This document shows positions 8,832 to 16,145 of a DNA stretch of 42,790 nt, one piece after another. Each line of letters begins with the position of its first letter. Position 1 is the stretch's first letter. The stretch is from an uncultured Clostridia bacterium (GTDB lineage: Bacteria > Bacillota > Clostridia > Oscillospirales > Ruminococcaceae), in assembly GCA_944382885.1 (NCBI GenBank), contig CALWNT010000124.1:1-42790 (forward strand). Reading direction: 5' to 3'. The notes under the pieces are model-generated. The model did no database searches, was not told the origin of the DNA, and saw nothing but the letters and a program-made list of their open reading frames with translations. The position numbers were made by a program, and so were the translations under genes.

Positions 8832-8849
8832 TGGTTAAGGAATTAACCA
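8832..8849 (+). promoter_or_regulatory. Rex-like operator at the rubrerythrin start site
   Basis: TGGTTAAGGAATTAACCA is a perfect 7-4-7 inverted repeat directly after the -10 box. It agrees with the clostridial Rex consensus TTGTTAANNNNTTAACAA at 12 of 14 fixed positions. A repressor bound here would block initiation; Rex releases DNA at high NADH/NAD+. The site is seen; the regulator is inferred. Confidence 0.6.
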
Positions 8850-8877
8850 AAAAGTTTAAAATTTGGAGGTAATGATC

Positions 8878-9426
8878 ATGAAAAAGTTTGTCTGTCAGGT
8901 ATGTGGTTACGTTTATGAAGGAGAAGCTGCTCCGGAATTCTGCCCGCAGTGCAAAGCTCCGGCCAGCAAATTTGTAGAACAGGTTGAAGGCAAAGTTTCT
9001 TATGCAACCGAACATGTTGTAGGGATTGCAAAAGACGCTCCTGCTGATATTTTAGAAGGCTTAAATCAGAATTTTACCGGTGAATGCACCGAAGTTGGTA
9101 TGTATCTGGCTATGGCTAGAGTTGCCGATAGAGAAGGCTATCCGGAAATTTCCGCTGCTTTCACAAAATACGCTTTCGAAGAAGCAGAACATGCTGCTAA
9201 ATTTGCAGAACTCTTGGGCGATGTTGTAACAGATTCTACCAAGAAAAATCTGGAACTGAGAGCTGCTGCTGAACACGGAGCTTGCGACGGAAAAATGCAG
9301 CTGGCAAAACGCGCGAAAGAAGAAAACCTGGATGCAATCCATGACACCGTTCATGAAATGGCGAAAGACGAAGCTCGTCACGGCTGTGGTTTCGCTGGCC
9401 TGCTGGCTCGTTACTTCGGCAAATAA
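8878..9426 (+). CDS. rbr: Reverse rubrerythrin (rubredoxin domain first)
   Basis: A 182-residue peroxide- and oxygen-scavenging diiron protein. The rubredoxin domain comes first (CQVCGY and CPQCKAP, the four cysteine ligands of the FeS4 site, about residues 5-30), followed by a ferritin-like four-helix domain with the glutamate/histidine ligands ([29 protein letters not shown]). This is the reverse of classical rubrerythrin and matches the NADH-rubredoxin-dependent H2O2/O2 reductases of Clostridium. ATG 8878 is chosen because GGAGGT lies seven bases upstream; an earlier TTG overlaps that site. It has its own promoter, operator and terminator. Confidence 0.95.
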   Translation: MKKFVCQVCGYVYEGEAAPEFCPQCKAPASKFVEQVEGKVSYATEHVVGIAKDAPADILEGLNQNFTGECTEVGMYLAMARVADREGYPEISAAFTKYAFEEAEHAAKFAELLGDVVTDSTKKNLELRAAAEHGACDGKMQLAKRAKEENLDAIHDTVHEMAKDEARHGCGFAGLLARYFGK

Positions 9427-9451
9427 GAAACCGTTTACAGACTGAATTTAT

Positions 9452-9485
9452 GGGACACTCACTATTTTGGTGGGTGTCTCTTTTT
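9452..9485 (+). terminator. Terminator after rubrerythrin
   Basis: An 11-bp stem with two G-U pairs (GGGACACTCAC with GTGGGTGTCTC, 7-base loop) followed by TTTTT, 26 bases after the rubrerythrin stop. Confidence 0.8.
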
Positions 9486-9521
9486 CCATTCCCTATTGTG
9501 ATTATTATAAAGGTGATCTTT

Positions 9522-10001
9522 ATGCGGAAAGCTATCATTCGGCCCATGCTTCAAAAGGACGCCTGGGAAATCTCTCATTGGAAGTACGAAGGAATTTATG
9601 CCTTCTACAATAAATCTGATGAAATGGCTGTGCCTCAAACCCCAAATGCGACCGTGAAGGACTCTTTTGTCGTATGCTGGGAGGACGGCCAGATGATAGG
9701 CCACTTTCATTTTGGCCACAGCGGTCAGATTCCTACAGAGGAAAAAAACGTGTATGAGCCTGGTTACTTGGATATCGGGCTCGGTATGCGTCCGGATCTC
9801 TGCGGAAAAGGAAACGGGACGGCCTTTGTAGAGATGGGCCTAGCCTTTGCCAGAAAAACATATCAAACGAATCGATTCAGGCTCTCGGTGGCCGCCTTTA
9901 ACGAAAGGGCTGTCAAAGTATACGAACGCGTTGGTTTTTCTAAGACTTGCGTGGTAACAAACGCATATTTTAAAAACCTATTTTATATTATGACAACTTA
10001 A
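9522..10001 (+). CDS. GNAT family N-acetyltransferase
   Basis: A 159-residue acetyltransferase of the RimJ/RimL-like branch. The acetyl-CoA pyrophosphate loop is visible in LGMRPDLCGKGNGTAF (R-x-x-G-K-G-x-G pattern, about residues 87-102), followed by the helix and strand containing NERAVKVYERVGF typical of motif B. The substrate cannot be told from the sequence. ATG 9522 is preceded by AAAGGTG; a longer frame to 9450 would run through the rubrerythrin terminator. Transcription may begin in the short gap after that terminator; no clear promoter was seen. Confidence 0.85.
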   Translation: MRKAIIRPMLQKDAWEISHWKYEGIYAFYNKSDEMAVPQTPNATVKDSFVVCWEDGQMIGHFHFGHSGQIPTEEKNVYEPGYLDIGLGMRPDLCGKGNGTAFVEMGLAFARKTYQTNRFRLSVAAFNERAVKVYERVGFSKTCVVTNAYFKNLFYIMTT

Positions 10002-10013
10002 TTCGTTAATGAC

Positions 10014-10049
10014 AGCTGCGAATAGCCCCCCTATTTCCTATTCGCAGCT
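10014..10049. other. Strong hairpin after the GNAT gene
   Basis: A perfect 12-bp inverted repeat (AGCTGCGAATAG and its complement) with a 12-base loop. Neither strand has a good T-run after it. It lies between convergent genes, so it may block read-through both ways. Confidence 0.5.
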
Positions 10050-10142
10050 ATTCACATCAAAAATATCTTCTTGACTAAGATTAAAAGAGGAAACAGAAAT
10101 TTTGAATTGCACCCACTGTTTTTTACCCTTTTAATTTATGAT

Positions 10143-11158
10143 TCATTTTATTTCTTTGCCGTCCCTGATCAGTTGTTCTTCAATCAGCAACAGTTTGTTT
10201 CCGATTTCATTCAGGCTGCGCTCCTCCGCCACTCTTCTGCCGGATAATGTGAGATCCGCCGCTGTCCCCTGAAGAATCTCCGCTGCCTTTTTCAAAAATG
10301 TTTTAAAATCATTGGCTTTATACACATTTTCCCCGTCGGCAAGCCAATCCTCATAAACCGGGATATCCCGTACAAGAACAGGAATCGAACAGGCTAAGGC
10401 TTCCAAAACGACGATTCCTTCGGTCTCTTCGTGACTCATAAAACAAAACAGGTCACAGCCGCAATAGGCGTTGCGCAATTCTTCCCGTTCAACATATCCG
10501 GGAAAATGTAGGTTTTGGGGAGCCTGCTGAATAGCAACCTGCACCTTTCTTGGAATCAATTTCATATCTGTATATCCAAACCAAAAAATTGAATCTCCGG
10601 CATCGCTTTCGCCATTTCTATAAATTCAAGAATGCCCTTACGAATGATGTAATGCCCTACTGACATGACGGCTTTATCCTGTTCCTTCAGTTTATATTGG
10701 CGGCGAAACAGATTCCTGTATTGCTGATCCCACTGAAAAAATTCTGTATCCACACCATTGGAAAGAGCATAAATCGGTTTATGGATGCCATAACTCCGAA
10801 GTATCCTTTTAGCATATGGGGTCGGCGTAATAATCGCATCTCCAGCCGAATAGCAAAAAATAAGCCATCTCTTGAAAAGCGGCGCAAGCATATTGGAAAA
10901 TCGAAAAGACGACTGAAAATCTTCCATAGTGGAATGCCCGTAATACAAAACTCTTTTTCGTTTCCTCTTTGAGTTAAGCGCCACTAAAAGCGAGTCTGGG
11001 AAAACGGTATTGATATGTACGATCACTGCGTCTTCCTCATCCGTATAGGTGGTATCCACCCCTTTTCTCTTCAAGATGTCCTCCTGATGGTGCAGGGATT
11101 GTCCCACTCCGCTTTTTTTTACAATATCTGACGCACCGGTATAAAGTCTGATTTTCAT
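10143..11158 (-). pseudogene. Diacylglycerol-type glycosyltransferase (GT4), frameshifted
   Basis: Two abutting frames together encode one family-4 glycosyltransferase resembling the CpoA/BgsB branch that builds membrane glycolipids on (glycosyl)diacylglycerol. The first part (11158-10562, 198 codons) has HINTVFPDS, the HSTMEDFQSSF stretch, ITPTPYAKR and the LSNGVDTEFF acceptor-site region. The second part (to 10143) has HFPGYVEREEL, then HEETEGIVVLEALA, the nucleotide-sugar EX7E region. Reading shifts at a run of six T (minus strand; 10583-10588). One more T would give QFFWFGYTDMK and restore the whole protein. The second frame begins ATGA-overlapped with the first stop. The upstream partner gene is also broken. 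Confidence 0.85.
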
Positions 11159-11162
11159 ATGT

Positions 11163-11759
11163 TTATACCCCCATTCCCGGTAAATGCTTAAAGATTTCCA
11201 TCAGTCCCATGCTGTACAGTGCAATGGCGAACGGCTTTCCCAATAAAATAATCGTAATGAATCTTGCCAGTGTCATGTCTGTTGTCCCTGCCAAATAGCA
11301 CAGAAAATCATCAGGAGCCACGGGTAGAAAAATCGCTATTGTAAACAGCTTGCTGAATCTTCCTTTTTCAGAAGTCTACTTTTCGTATTTATCAATGAGT
11401 TTTTGACTGAAAAAATAGGTCAAAATTGGTTTTCCAAAATATTTTGCTGCAAGGAACGCAATCACCGATCCCATGCAGATACCAATATAATTGTAAAAAA
11501 AGCCATTCCATCCGCCGTACATCAGCACCCCGGCAAGGCAGCTTACCCCTCCCGGAATAATGGGAATAACTACCTGCACCGCCTGAATCAAAATGAAAAT
11601 AAATATACCAGCAAATCCAAATCCAGCAATAAAGTTTTGAAGTTCGGTTTGCGAAGAAAAAACGCCTGCCTTCCAAATAAATACAAATAGTGCCGCAGAT
11701 AGAATAAAGAGTATGGCAGAGATAATTTTAAACATTCTTTCTTTGGAGCTCTTGTGCAT
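11163..11759 (-). pseudogene. TVP38/DedA-like (SNARE-associated) membrane protein with in-frame amber stop
   Basis: A multi-helix membrane protein of the TVP38/TMEM64 family, a family linked to lipid scrambling. Starting at ATG 11759 (AGGAGG eight bases upstream) it runs 127 codons to TAG at 11378-11376. The same frame then continues for 70 more sense codons to TAA at 11165-11163. That tail contains IAIFLPVAPDDFLCYLAGTT, the conserved C-terminal signature of the family, so the TAG interrupts a formerly intact gene. A Trp (TGG) is likely at that site in relatives (from memory), making this a single G-to-A change. It precedes the broken glycosyltransferase by 4 bases. Confidence 0.85.
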
Positions 11760-12117
11760 AATCTCTTCCTCCTGACCTTTTCGATTTCCCCTCTTTCATT
11801 TTTAAAATGAATGCACCTCCAAGAACATTGTTTGCAAAATACATATAACAATCCAAAAGTTGCTTCAAACTGTTGCAATCATAAACTTTCTATATAATCT
11901 ATATTATCCTATATAAATATTACAAATCACTGATAACAAACAGATAAACCACAATTAAACTGTATATAAACTGTCATACTCTTTCTAAAAGTACCAGGCT
12001 TAAGAGCCCCCAGATTATATGACATATGCATTCCCTGCCAAAGGAAATGCCGGCTAGGGCAATGAAAGTATCTCATTAGACTTACTGCAAATAAACCAGT
12101 TCCCCGTTCTAGCTTTA
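11760..12117. other. Intergenic region, AT-rich, no gene called
   Basis: It separates divergent transcription units. The minus-strand side has several overlapping AT-rich -10-like boxes (11895-11925) that could serve the TVP38-like gene, but none has a convincing -35. The block 12024-12062 holds short imperfect inverted repeats (GCATTCC with GGAAATGC, then GCC with GGGC). No known riboswitch was recognised there. Confidence 0.4.
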
Positions 12118-12146
12118 TTGACTTTTATCCCCTCCGATTCTATAAT
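12118..12146 (+). promoter_or_regulatory. Promoter of the SGNH hydrolase-fucU operon
   Basis: TTGACT (12118-12123), 17-base spacer, TATAAT (12141-12146). About 90 bases of leader follow, with an imperfect hairpin (GTAAAAAATC with GATTTTTAC, 12179-12207). Confidence 0.8.
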
Positions 12147-12242
12147 AAAATTTGTCCAAAAATAGTCATAATTGATTGTAAAAAATCTGTGCATAAAGAT
12201 TTTTACAGGATAAATTTTCTGGATGTAACTGGAGGAAGAAAG

Positions 12243-12902
12243 ATGAAACTGGAAGGAAAGAAAATCAATTTTTTAGGGGACAGCATCACTGAGGGACATG
12301 GGACCTCCGCGCCGGACAAGTGTTTTGCAAGCCTGATGAAGAAAAAATATCATTTGCTGGAAGCGCGCAATTATGGTATCGGCGGAACACGTATCGCACG
12401 TCAATCCACAGTATCCGACAACCAAGTTTGGGACATGAACTTCTGTGACCGGGTAGAGCAGATGAGCCCATATGCAGATATCGTTGTCGTCTTCGGCGGA
12501 ACAAATGATTTCGGACATGGAGACGCCCCCTTAGGACAAATGTCTGATCGGACTCCGGACACCTTTTACGGCGCCTGCCACACCCTTTGTGAAAAGCTCC
12601 TGAATCGTTATCCCCATGCAGTCATTGTGATGCTCACACCGCTGCACAGATGCAATGAAGAAAACCTCAAGGGAGATGGATTTAAAGCTGTTGACGTGGC
12701 TCCCTTATCCACTTATGTAGAGATTATCAAAGAAGTCGCAAAGTTTTATGCCCTTCCCATATTAGATCTCTTCTCTATGAGCGGTATTCAGCCAAGAGTT
12801 CCCATCATCCAAGAAACCTATTGTCCTGACGGACTCCATCCCAATGATGCAGGTCATGTGGTTTTGGCAGACAGAATCGGAAATTTTCTGCTGTCACTAT
12901 AA
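12243..12902 (+). CDS. SGNH/GDSL hydrolase (esterase)
   Basis: A 219-residue serine hydrolase with no signal peptide, so probably cytoplasmic. All four SGNH blocks are visible: GDSITEGHG (nucleophile Ser, about residue 12), the Gly in YGIGGTR, GGTNDF (Asn), and DGLHPNDAGH (catalytic Asp and His near the C-terminus). Members deacylate sugars and other small esters. ATG 12243 follows GGAGG by seven bases; an upstream frame from 12189 would start inside the leader hairpin. It is followed by fucU after 39 bases, which suggests a sugar-ester substrate (inference). Confidence 0.9.
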   Translation: MKLEGKKINFLGDSITEGHGTSAPDKCFASLMKKKYHLLEARNYGIGGTRIARQSTVSDNQVWDMNFCDRVEQMSPYADIVVVFGGTNDFGHGDAPLGQMSDRTPDTFYGACHTLCEKLLNRYPHAVIVMLTPLHRCNEENLKGDGFKAVDVAPLSTYVEIIKEVAKFYALPILDLFSMSGIQPRVPIIQETYCPDGLHPNDAGHVVLADRIGNFLLSL

Positions 12903-12941
12903 TCCGACAGGAGCATTCAAATTTCGAAAGGAGCATCTGCT

Positions 12942-13388
12942 ATGTTAAAAGGTATCCCCAAAATCCTCTCTCCAGAGCTTTTGAAAGTTCTTTGTGAAAT
13001 GGGACACGGAGATGTTTTAGTGCTGGCTGACGGCAATTTCCCCGCTGAGTCGGTAGGAAGAAATTGCAAAGTTCTCCGCTGTGACGGACATGGTGTGCCG
13101 GAACTATTAGAGGCTGTTCTAACTCTCTATCCTTTAGATACCTATATTCAAAATCCCGTCAAATTGATGGAAGTGGTTCCCTCTGATCCGGTGGAAACAC
13201 CAATCTGGCATACGTATGAAGACATTCTTTCCAAGCATGATTCCAGAGGAAAAGACATGATCGAAAAGGTAGAGCGCTTTGCTTTTTATGAACAGGCCAA
13301 ATCTGCTTATGCCATTGTCGCTACGGGAGAAAAGGCTCAATATGCCAATATCATGCTGCAAAAAGGATTGGTCTTAGAAGGGGACTAA
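12942..13388 (+). CDS. fucU: L-fucose mutarotase-like protein (RbsD/FucU family)
   Basis: A 148-residue sugar mutarotase that interconverts alpha and beta anomers. The family signature GHGDVLVLADGNFPAES is at residues 21-37 with the catalytic histidine H22, and the C-terminal FYEQAKSAYAIVATGE with YANIMLQKG matches FucU rather than the shorter RbsD. AAAGGAG lies eight bases before the ATG. It forms an operon with the SGNH hydrolase. No fucose isomerase, kinase or transporter lies nearby, so the sugar is not fixed by context. Confidence 0.9.
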   Translation: MLKGIPKILSPELLKVLCEMGHGDVLVLADGNFPAESVGRNCKVLRCDGHGVPELLEAVLTLYPLDTYIQNPVKLMEVVPSDPVETPIWHTYEDILSKHDSRGKDMIEKVERFAFYEQAKSAYAIVATGEKAQYANIMLQKGLVLEGD

Positions 13389-13440
13389 TAACGGCTATTA
13401 GAATTCTCTCGATCCATTCACTCATGAGAATAAAACTTAA

Positions 13441-13469
13441 AACAGGCTTGGCATAATGCCAAGCCTGTT
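13441..13469. terminator. Bidirectional terminator between fucU and htrA
   Basis: A perfect 14-bp inverted repeat (13441-13454 with 13456-13469, AACAGGCTTGGCAT and its complement). The minus-strand side has a T-rich tail (TTTTAAGTTTTATT); the plus side is weaker (TTCTTATCT). It lies between the ends of convergent genes. Confidence 0.75.
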
Positions 13470-13527
13470 CTTATCTGTGTCAGCAGAAAAGCAATTTTAT
13501 TTTTTAAGAGACTATGTTCAAAAGACG

Positions 13528-14913
13528 TTATTGCTCTTGTCCAAATACGGAAAGATTGCTATTATATTCGGTCAAGGTAATTTCAAGATCTACAGATTCT
13601 CCATTACGAATCACCGTAAATTTCAGGACATCCCCTACAGAACTATCCTCTATCACCTGTTTTACTTCATCAGCCGTGGTAATATCTTGACCATTGAGGG
13701 AAACAATCCGGTCTCCCACTTTCATGCCGCCGTAATAAGCATCAGAATTTGCGGAAATTTCAGAGATATAGACCCCTTTTTCTGAGACTCGATACTGTGC
13801 CGCAGTCTGATCGTCAGCAATGGTAAGCAAGGTTACCCCAAGTTGCACCCGGCCTGTCACATAACCGTTATTGATTAGCTCTTCCGCGATATCTTTTGCT
13901 GTGTTCACCGGAATCGCAAATCCCAAACCTTCAATACCAGAAGCTGATGTTTTGGCGTTAACAATGCCAATCAGTTCTCCTTTGGCATTAAACAAACCTC
14001 CTCCGGAATTTCCGGGGTTAATCGCCGCACTGGTCTGCAACAGGGTCATAGTCTGTCCGTCAATGGCAATCTCACGGTCTAAAGCGCTGATAATCCCTTC
14101 TGTCACGGTACCGCCCAATTCGCCCAACGGATTTCCGATCGCAATACAGGTTTCCCCTACTGCCAAGGTGCTGGAATCTCCGAACACCGCTGCCTGAAGG
14201 CCGGTGGCGTCTATCTTAATGACCGCAATATCGCTTTCCTCATCGCTTCCGATGATCTGCGCTGTATATTCTGTTCCGTCTTTCAGGCGGACGGTCACTT
14301 CACTGGCACCGTCAATTACATGATGATTTGTGATAATATAGCCGTCCTCTGAAATAATAACGCCGCTTCCGGCACCTTCCGTTACATACTGTTGTAAATA
14401 TTGATTGGTGGTTACATTTCTCGTGGTAATCTCCACAACAGAATTTTGTGTGGCCTCTACCACCGCAGCCAAATCTCCTTTTTCAGCTGTAGTAGAGGAA
14501 GTATTTACCAGAGACTGGGTCAATACAGGGGTTTTTGTGCTGCCGCTTTCTCCGAAAAATCTCTGCGCTACGTAACTTCCTCCAAAGCCGCATCCAGCTG
14601 AAACAATCATACAGGCCAAAATGAGAGCCACGACCTTCCCCTTTCCAAATTTTTTGGTTTTTACTCCTTCCTGAGACGGAAAGCTGGTATAGCTAGTCTG
14701 ATTATAGTAAGAAGATGGATCTGCTTGAGGCTGATAAGTCTCCCACTGATTGACATCCGTAGCCGGAACGGCGCCTCCGTTTTGATTGCTCTCTGCCGAA
14801 TTGCCGGTACCAGCACTGTTTTCCTCAACTGGTGTTCCCTGGGTATAAACGGAATTGTTTTGGTTTTGATCAAATCCATTTCCTGAATTCGTGTAATTAT
14901 TTTCATGTAACAT
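13528..14913 (-). CDS. htrA: HtrA/DegP-type serine protease, membrane-anchored
   Basis: A 461-residue quality-control protease of the cell surface. Layout: a long Asn/Gln-rich cytoplasmic N-tail (1-88), one membrane anchor (about 93-116), a trypsin-like domain with H198 (TNHHV), D228 (ESDIAVIK) and S303 (NPGNSGGGLF), and a C-terminal PDZ domain (about 370-455) containing YYGGMKVGDRIVSLNG. ATG 14913 follows AGGAGG by eight bases. It is monocistronic. The promoter region carries four phased octamers resembling CssR sites, implying induction by secretion or cell-envelope stress. Confidence 0.95.
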   Translation of the reverse strand: MLHENNYTNSGNGFDQNQNNSVYTQGTPVEENSAGTGNSAESNQNGGAVPATDVNQWETYQPQADPSSYYNQTSYTSFPSQEGVKTKKFGKGKVVALILACMIVSAGCGFGGSYVAQRFFGESGSTKTPVLTQSLVNTSSTTAEKGDLAAVVEATQNSVVEITTRNVTTNQYLQQYVTEGAGSGVIISEDGYIITNHHVIDGASEVTVRLKDGTEYTAQIIGSDEESDIAVIKIDATGLQAAVFGDSSTLAVGETCIAIGNPLGELGGTVTEGIISALDREIAIDGQTMTLLQTSAAINPGNSGGGLFNAKGELIGIVNAKTSASGIEGLGFAIPVNTAKDIAEELINNGYVTGRVQLGVTLLTIADDQTAAQYRVSEKGVYISEISANSDAYYGGMKVGDRIVSLNGQDITTADEVKQVIEDSSVGDVLKFTVIRNGESVDLEITLTEYNSNLSVFGQEQ

Positions 14914-14983
14914 AATCTTTGCCTCCTAAAGTCGTTCTTGCTCATCTATTTTATTTTTGGGAATTCTCTTTTGATCTGTTTTT

Positions 14984-14989
14984 ATCATA
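14984..14989 (-). promoter_or_regulatory. Candidate -10 box of htrA
   Basis: TATGAT on the minus strand (14989-14984). The matching -35 position (about 15012-15007) reads AAAAAT, far from consensus, as expected for a promoter that needs an activator. Confidence 0.45.
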
Positions 14990-15020
14990 CCCATCCCAAA
15001 TGACAGATTTTTGATAACAT

Positions 15021-15060
15021 CGTGAATAGTTGTTAAACCTTTGTGAAAGGGATGTGAAAC
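15021..15060 (-). promoter_or_regulatory. Four phased CssR-like octamers upstream of htrA
   Basis: Minus-strand octamers GTTTCACA (15060-15053), CTTTCACA (15049-15042), GTTTAACA (15038-15031) and TATTCACG (15028-15021) recur every 11, 11 and 10 bases. Bacillus subtilis htrA and htrB carry repeated TTTTCACA octamers bound by the CssR response regulator. Here they lie roughly 35-75 bases upstream of the candidate -10. Confidence 0.6.
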
Positions 15061-15238
15061 CTTACCTCAATTTGGACACGCCAGCTTTACTCAACTAGTA
15101 TTCTGGGCTGTTTATGAAATTTTTAATCCGGACAAAAATTTATGAGGTCACCTATCACCGGTTTTGGATACTGCACAAAGACTTTTCTAGAAATTAAGCA
15201 TTACAGAGAATCATCATATTTTCTTCCTTCTGAAGCCA

Positions 15239-15275
15239 AAACCGTTCCCTTCCAAAGCATGGGAGGGAACGGTTT
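15239..15275 (-). terminator. Hairpin at the end of the mnmA operon
   Basis: A 15-bp stem with one G-U pair (15239-15253 with 15261-15275, AAACCGTTCCCTTCC side) and a 7-base loop, starting 6 bases after the last stop codon at 15281. The minus-strand tail is only weakly T-rich (TTTTGGCTTC); the plus-strand tail has CTCTTTTA. The 178 bases between it and the octamer array show no gene. Confidence 0.6.
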
Positions 15276-15280
15276 CTCTT

Positions 15281-16141
15281 TTACAATATTTCTTCAGACA
15301 AACATCGTCTAATCTCAGAAGGGTTCCAAGGATTGCACAATGCCATCAGAAAAGCATAATAGCGTTCCCCTTTTCCAAGTTCGGGGAAAGGCCGCTTTTG
15401 CTCATATCCCCGGCGAAAAGCTTCCCAATCCGGCACGCATCCTTTCAAGACCGAAAGCTCCCATTCCGGGGGACCGATTACATAAGCATCCAGATCTACT
15501 ACCGCTTCCAAATGGTCAAGGGATTGAGAGAACAAAAACTGGTTGGCTGAAATGTCCGCCATCATGGGGACAAAAATCTTTCGGGAAGGCTCAAATCTTC
15601 GCGCCCGTTCCCAAAAAGAGCGGAGTTCTTTTGCATCCTGCCACTCCTCTTTGATCAGCCGTTCCCCTGCCAAATCCATCCGCTGTTTCAAATCCTGATA
15701 GGGATGGTGCTGAAGCGTTCCGCCGGCAGCAAATTCGTGTTGATGGAGGGAGGCGACATATTCTCCCAGCTGAAAGGCCACCTCTTTCGGAAATTCATCC
15801 GGTTCATATCCTCTGCCGGGACATTTTTCAAATACCTGTATTTGTTTTTTCTCATCGGCAAAGAAAAAATCCGGCACCGACATAGGACAATGCTCTTTCA
15901 GAAAGGCAGTTAAGGCCGGCATTTGACTCCGTTGTACCGAGAAATCGGAACCGAACACCCATTTCATCAGCTTCCAAAAAGGGGACAAATGACTTTCCTG
16001 CAGCCGCTGTTGTTTTAAGAGATATTCTTTTCCCTCAAAGGAAAAGGTCATGACCAAATGGCTGCTTTCTGAAATCAGAACGAAACTGCCCCAATGTTCT
16101 TCCACAAACTTTCGCAGCCTTTGCAATTCCTTACCATTCAT
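15281..16141 (-). CDS. APH-like (aminoglycoside phosphotransferase-fold) protein
   Basis: A 286-residue cytoplasmic protein with kinase-like fold features. GRGYEPDEFPKEVAFQLGEY then VASLHQHEF resembles the APH/choline kinase helix before the active site; MMADISANQF stands where H-x-D-x-x-x-x-N is expected, and VVDLDAYVIGPPEWEL matches the following metal-binding D-x-D/E strand. The usual catalytic-loop histidine is absent and the Asp-Asn spacing is one shorter, so activity is uncertain. ATG 16141 lies 4 bases after the mnmA stop (a GTG at 16144 is the alternative). It is the last gene of the operon; its substrate is unknown. Confidence 0.65.
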   Translation of the reverse strand: MNGKELQRLRKFVEEHWGSFVLISESSHLVMTFSFEGKEYLLKQQRLQESHLSPFWKLMKWVFGSDFSVQRSQMPALTAFLKEHCPMSVPDFFFADEKKQIQVFEKCPGRGYEPDEFPKEVAFQLGEYVASLHQHEFAAGGTLQHHPYQDLKQRMDLAGERLIKEEWQDAKELRSFWERARRFEPSRKIFVPMMADISANQFLFSQSLDHLEAVVDLDAYVIGPPEWELSVLKGCVPDWEAFRRGYEQKRPFPELGKGERYYAFLMALCNPWNPSEIRRCLSEEIL

Positions 16142-16145
16142 CACG

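Noticed and set aside
10562-10588. Programmed frameshift in the glycosyltransferase
   Set aside because: The T6 run could slip, but there is no downstream stimulatory structure seen and the enzyme family does not need frameshifting; decay, phase variation or a read error is simpler.
11376-11378. Reading the TAG in the TVP38-like gene as pyrrolysine or programmed readthrough
   Set aside because: TAG terminates other genes in the window, no pyl genes are in view, and the adjacent gene is also broken, so simple decay or error is more likely.
12001-12075. Riboswitch upstream of the SGNH hydrolase gene
   Set aside because: The patch lies upstream of the -35 box at 12118, so it would not be in the leader, and no known aptamer motif was recognised.
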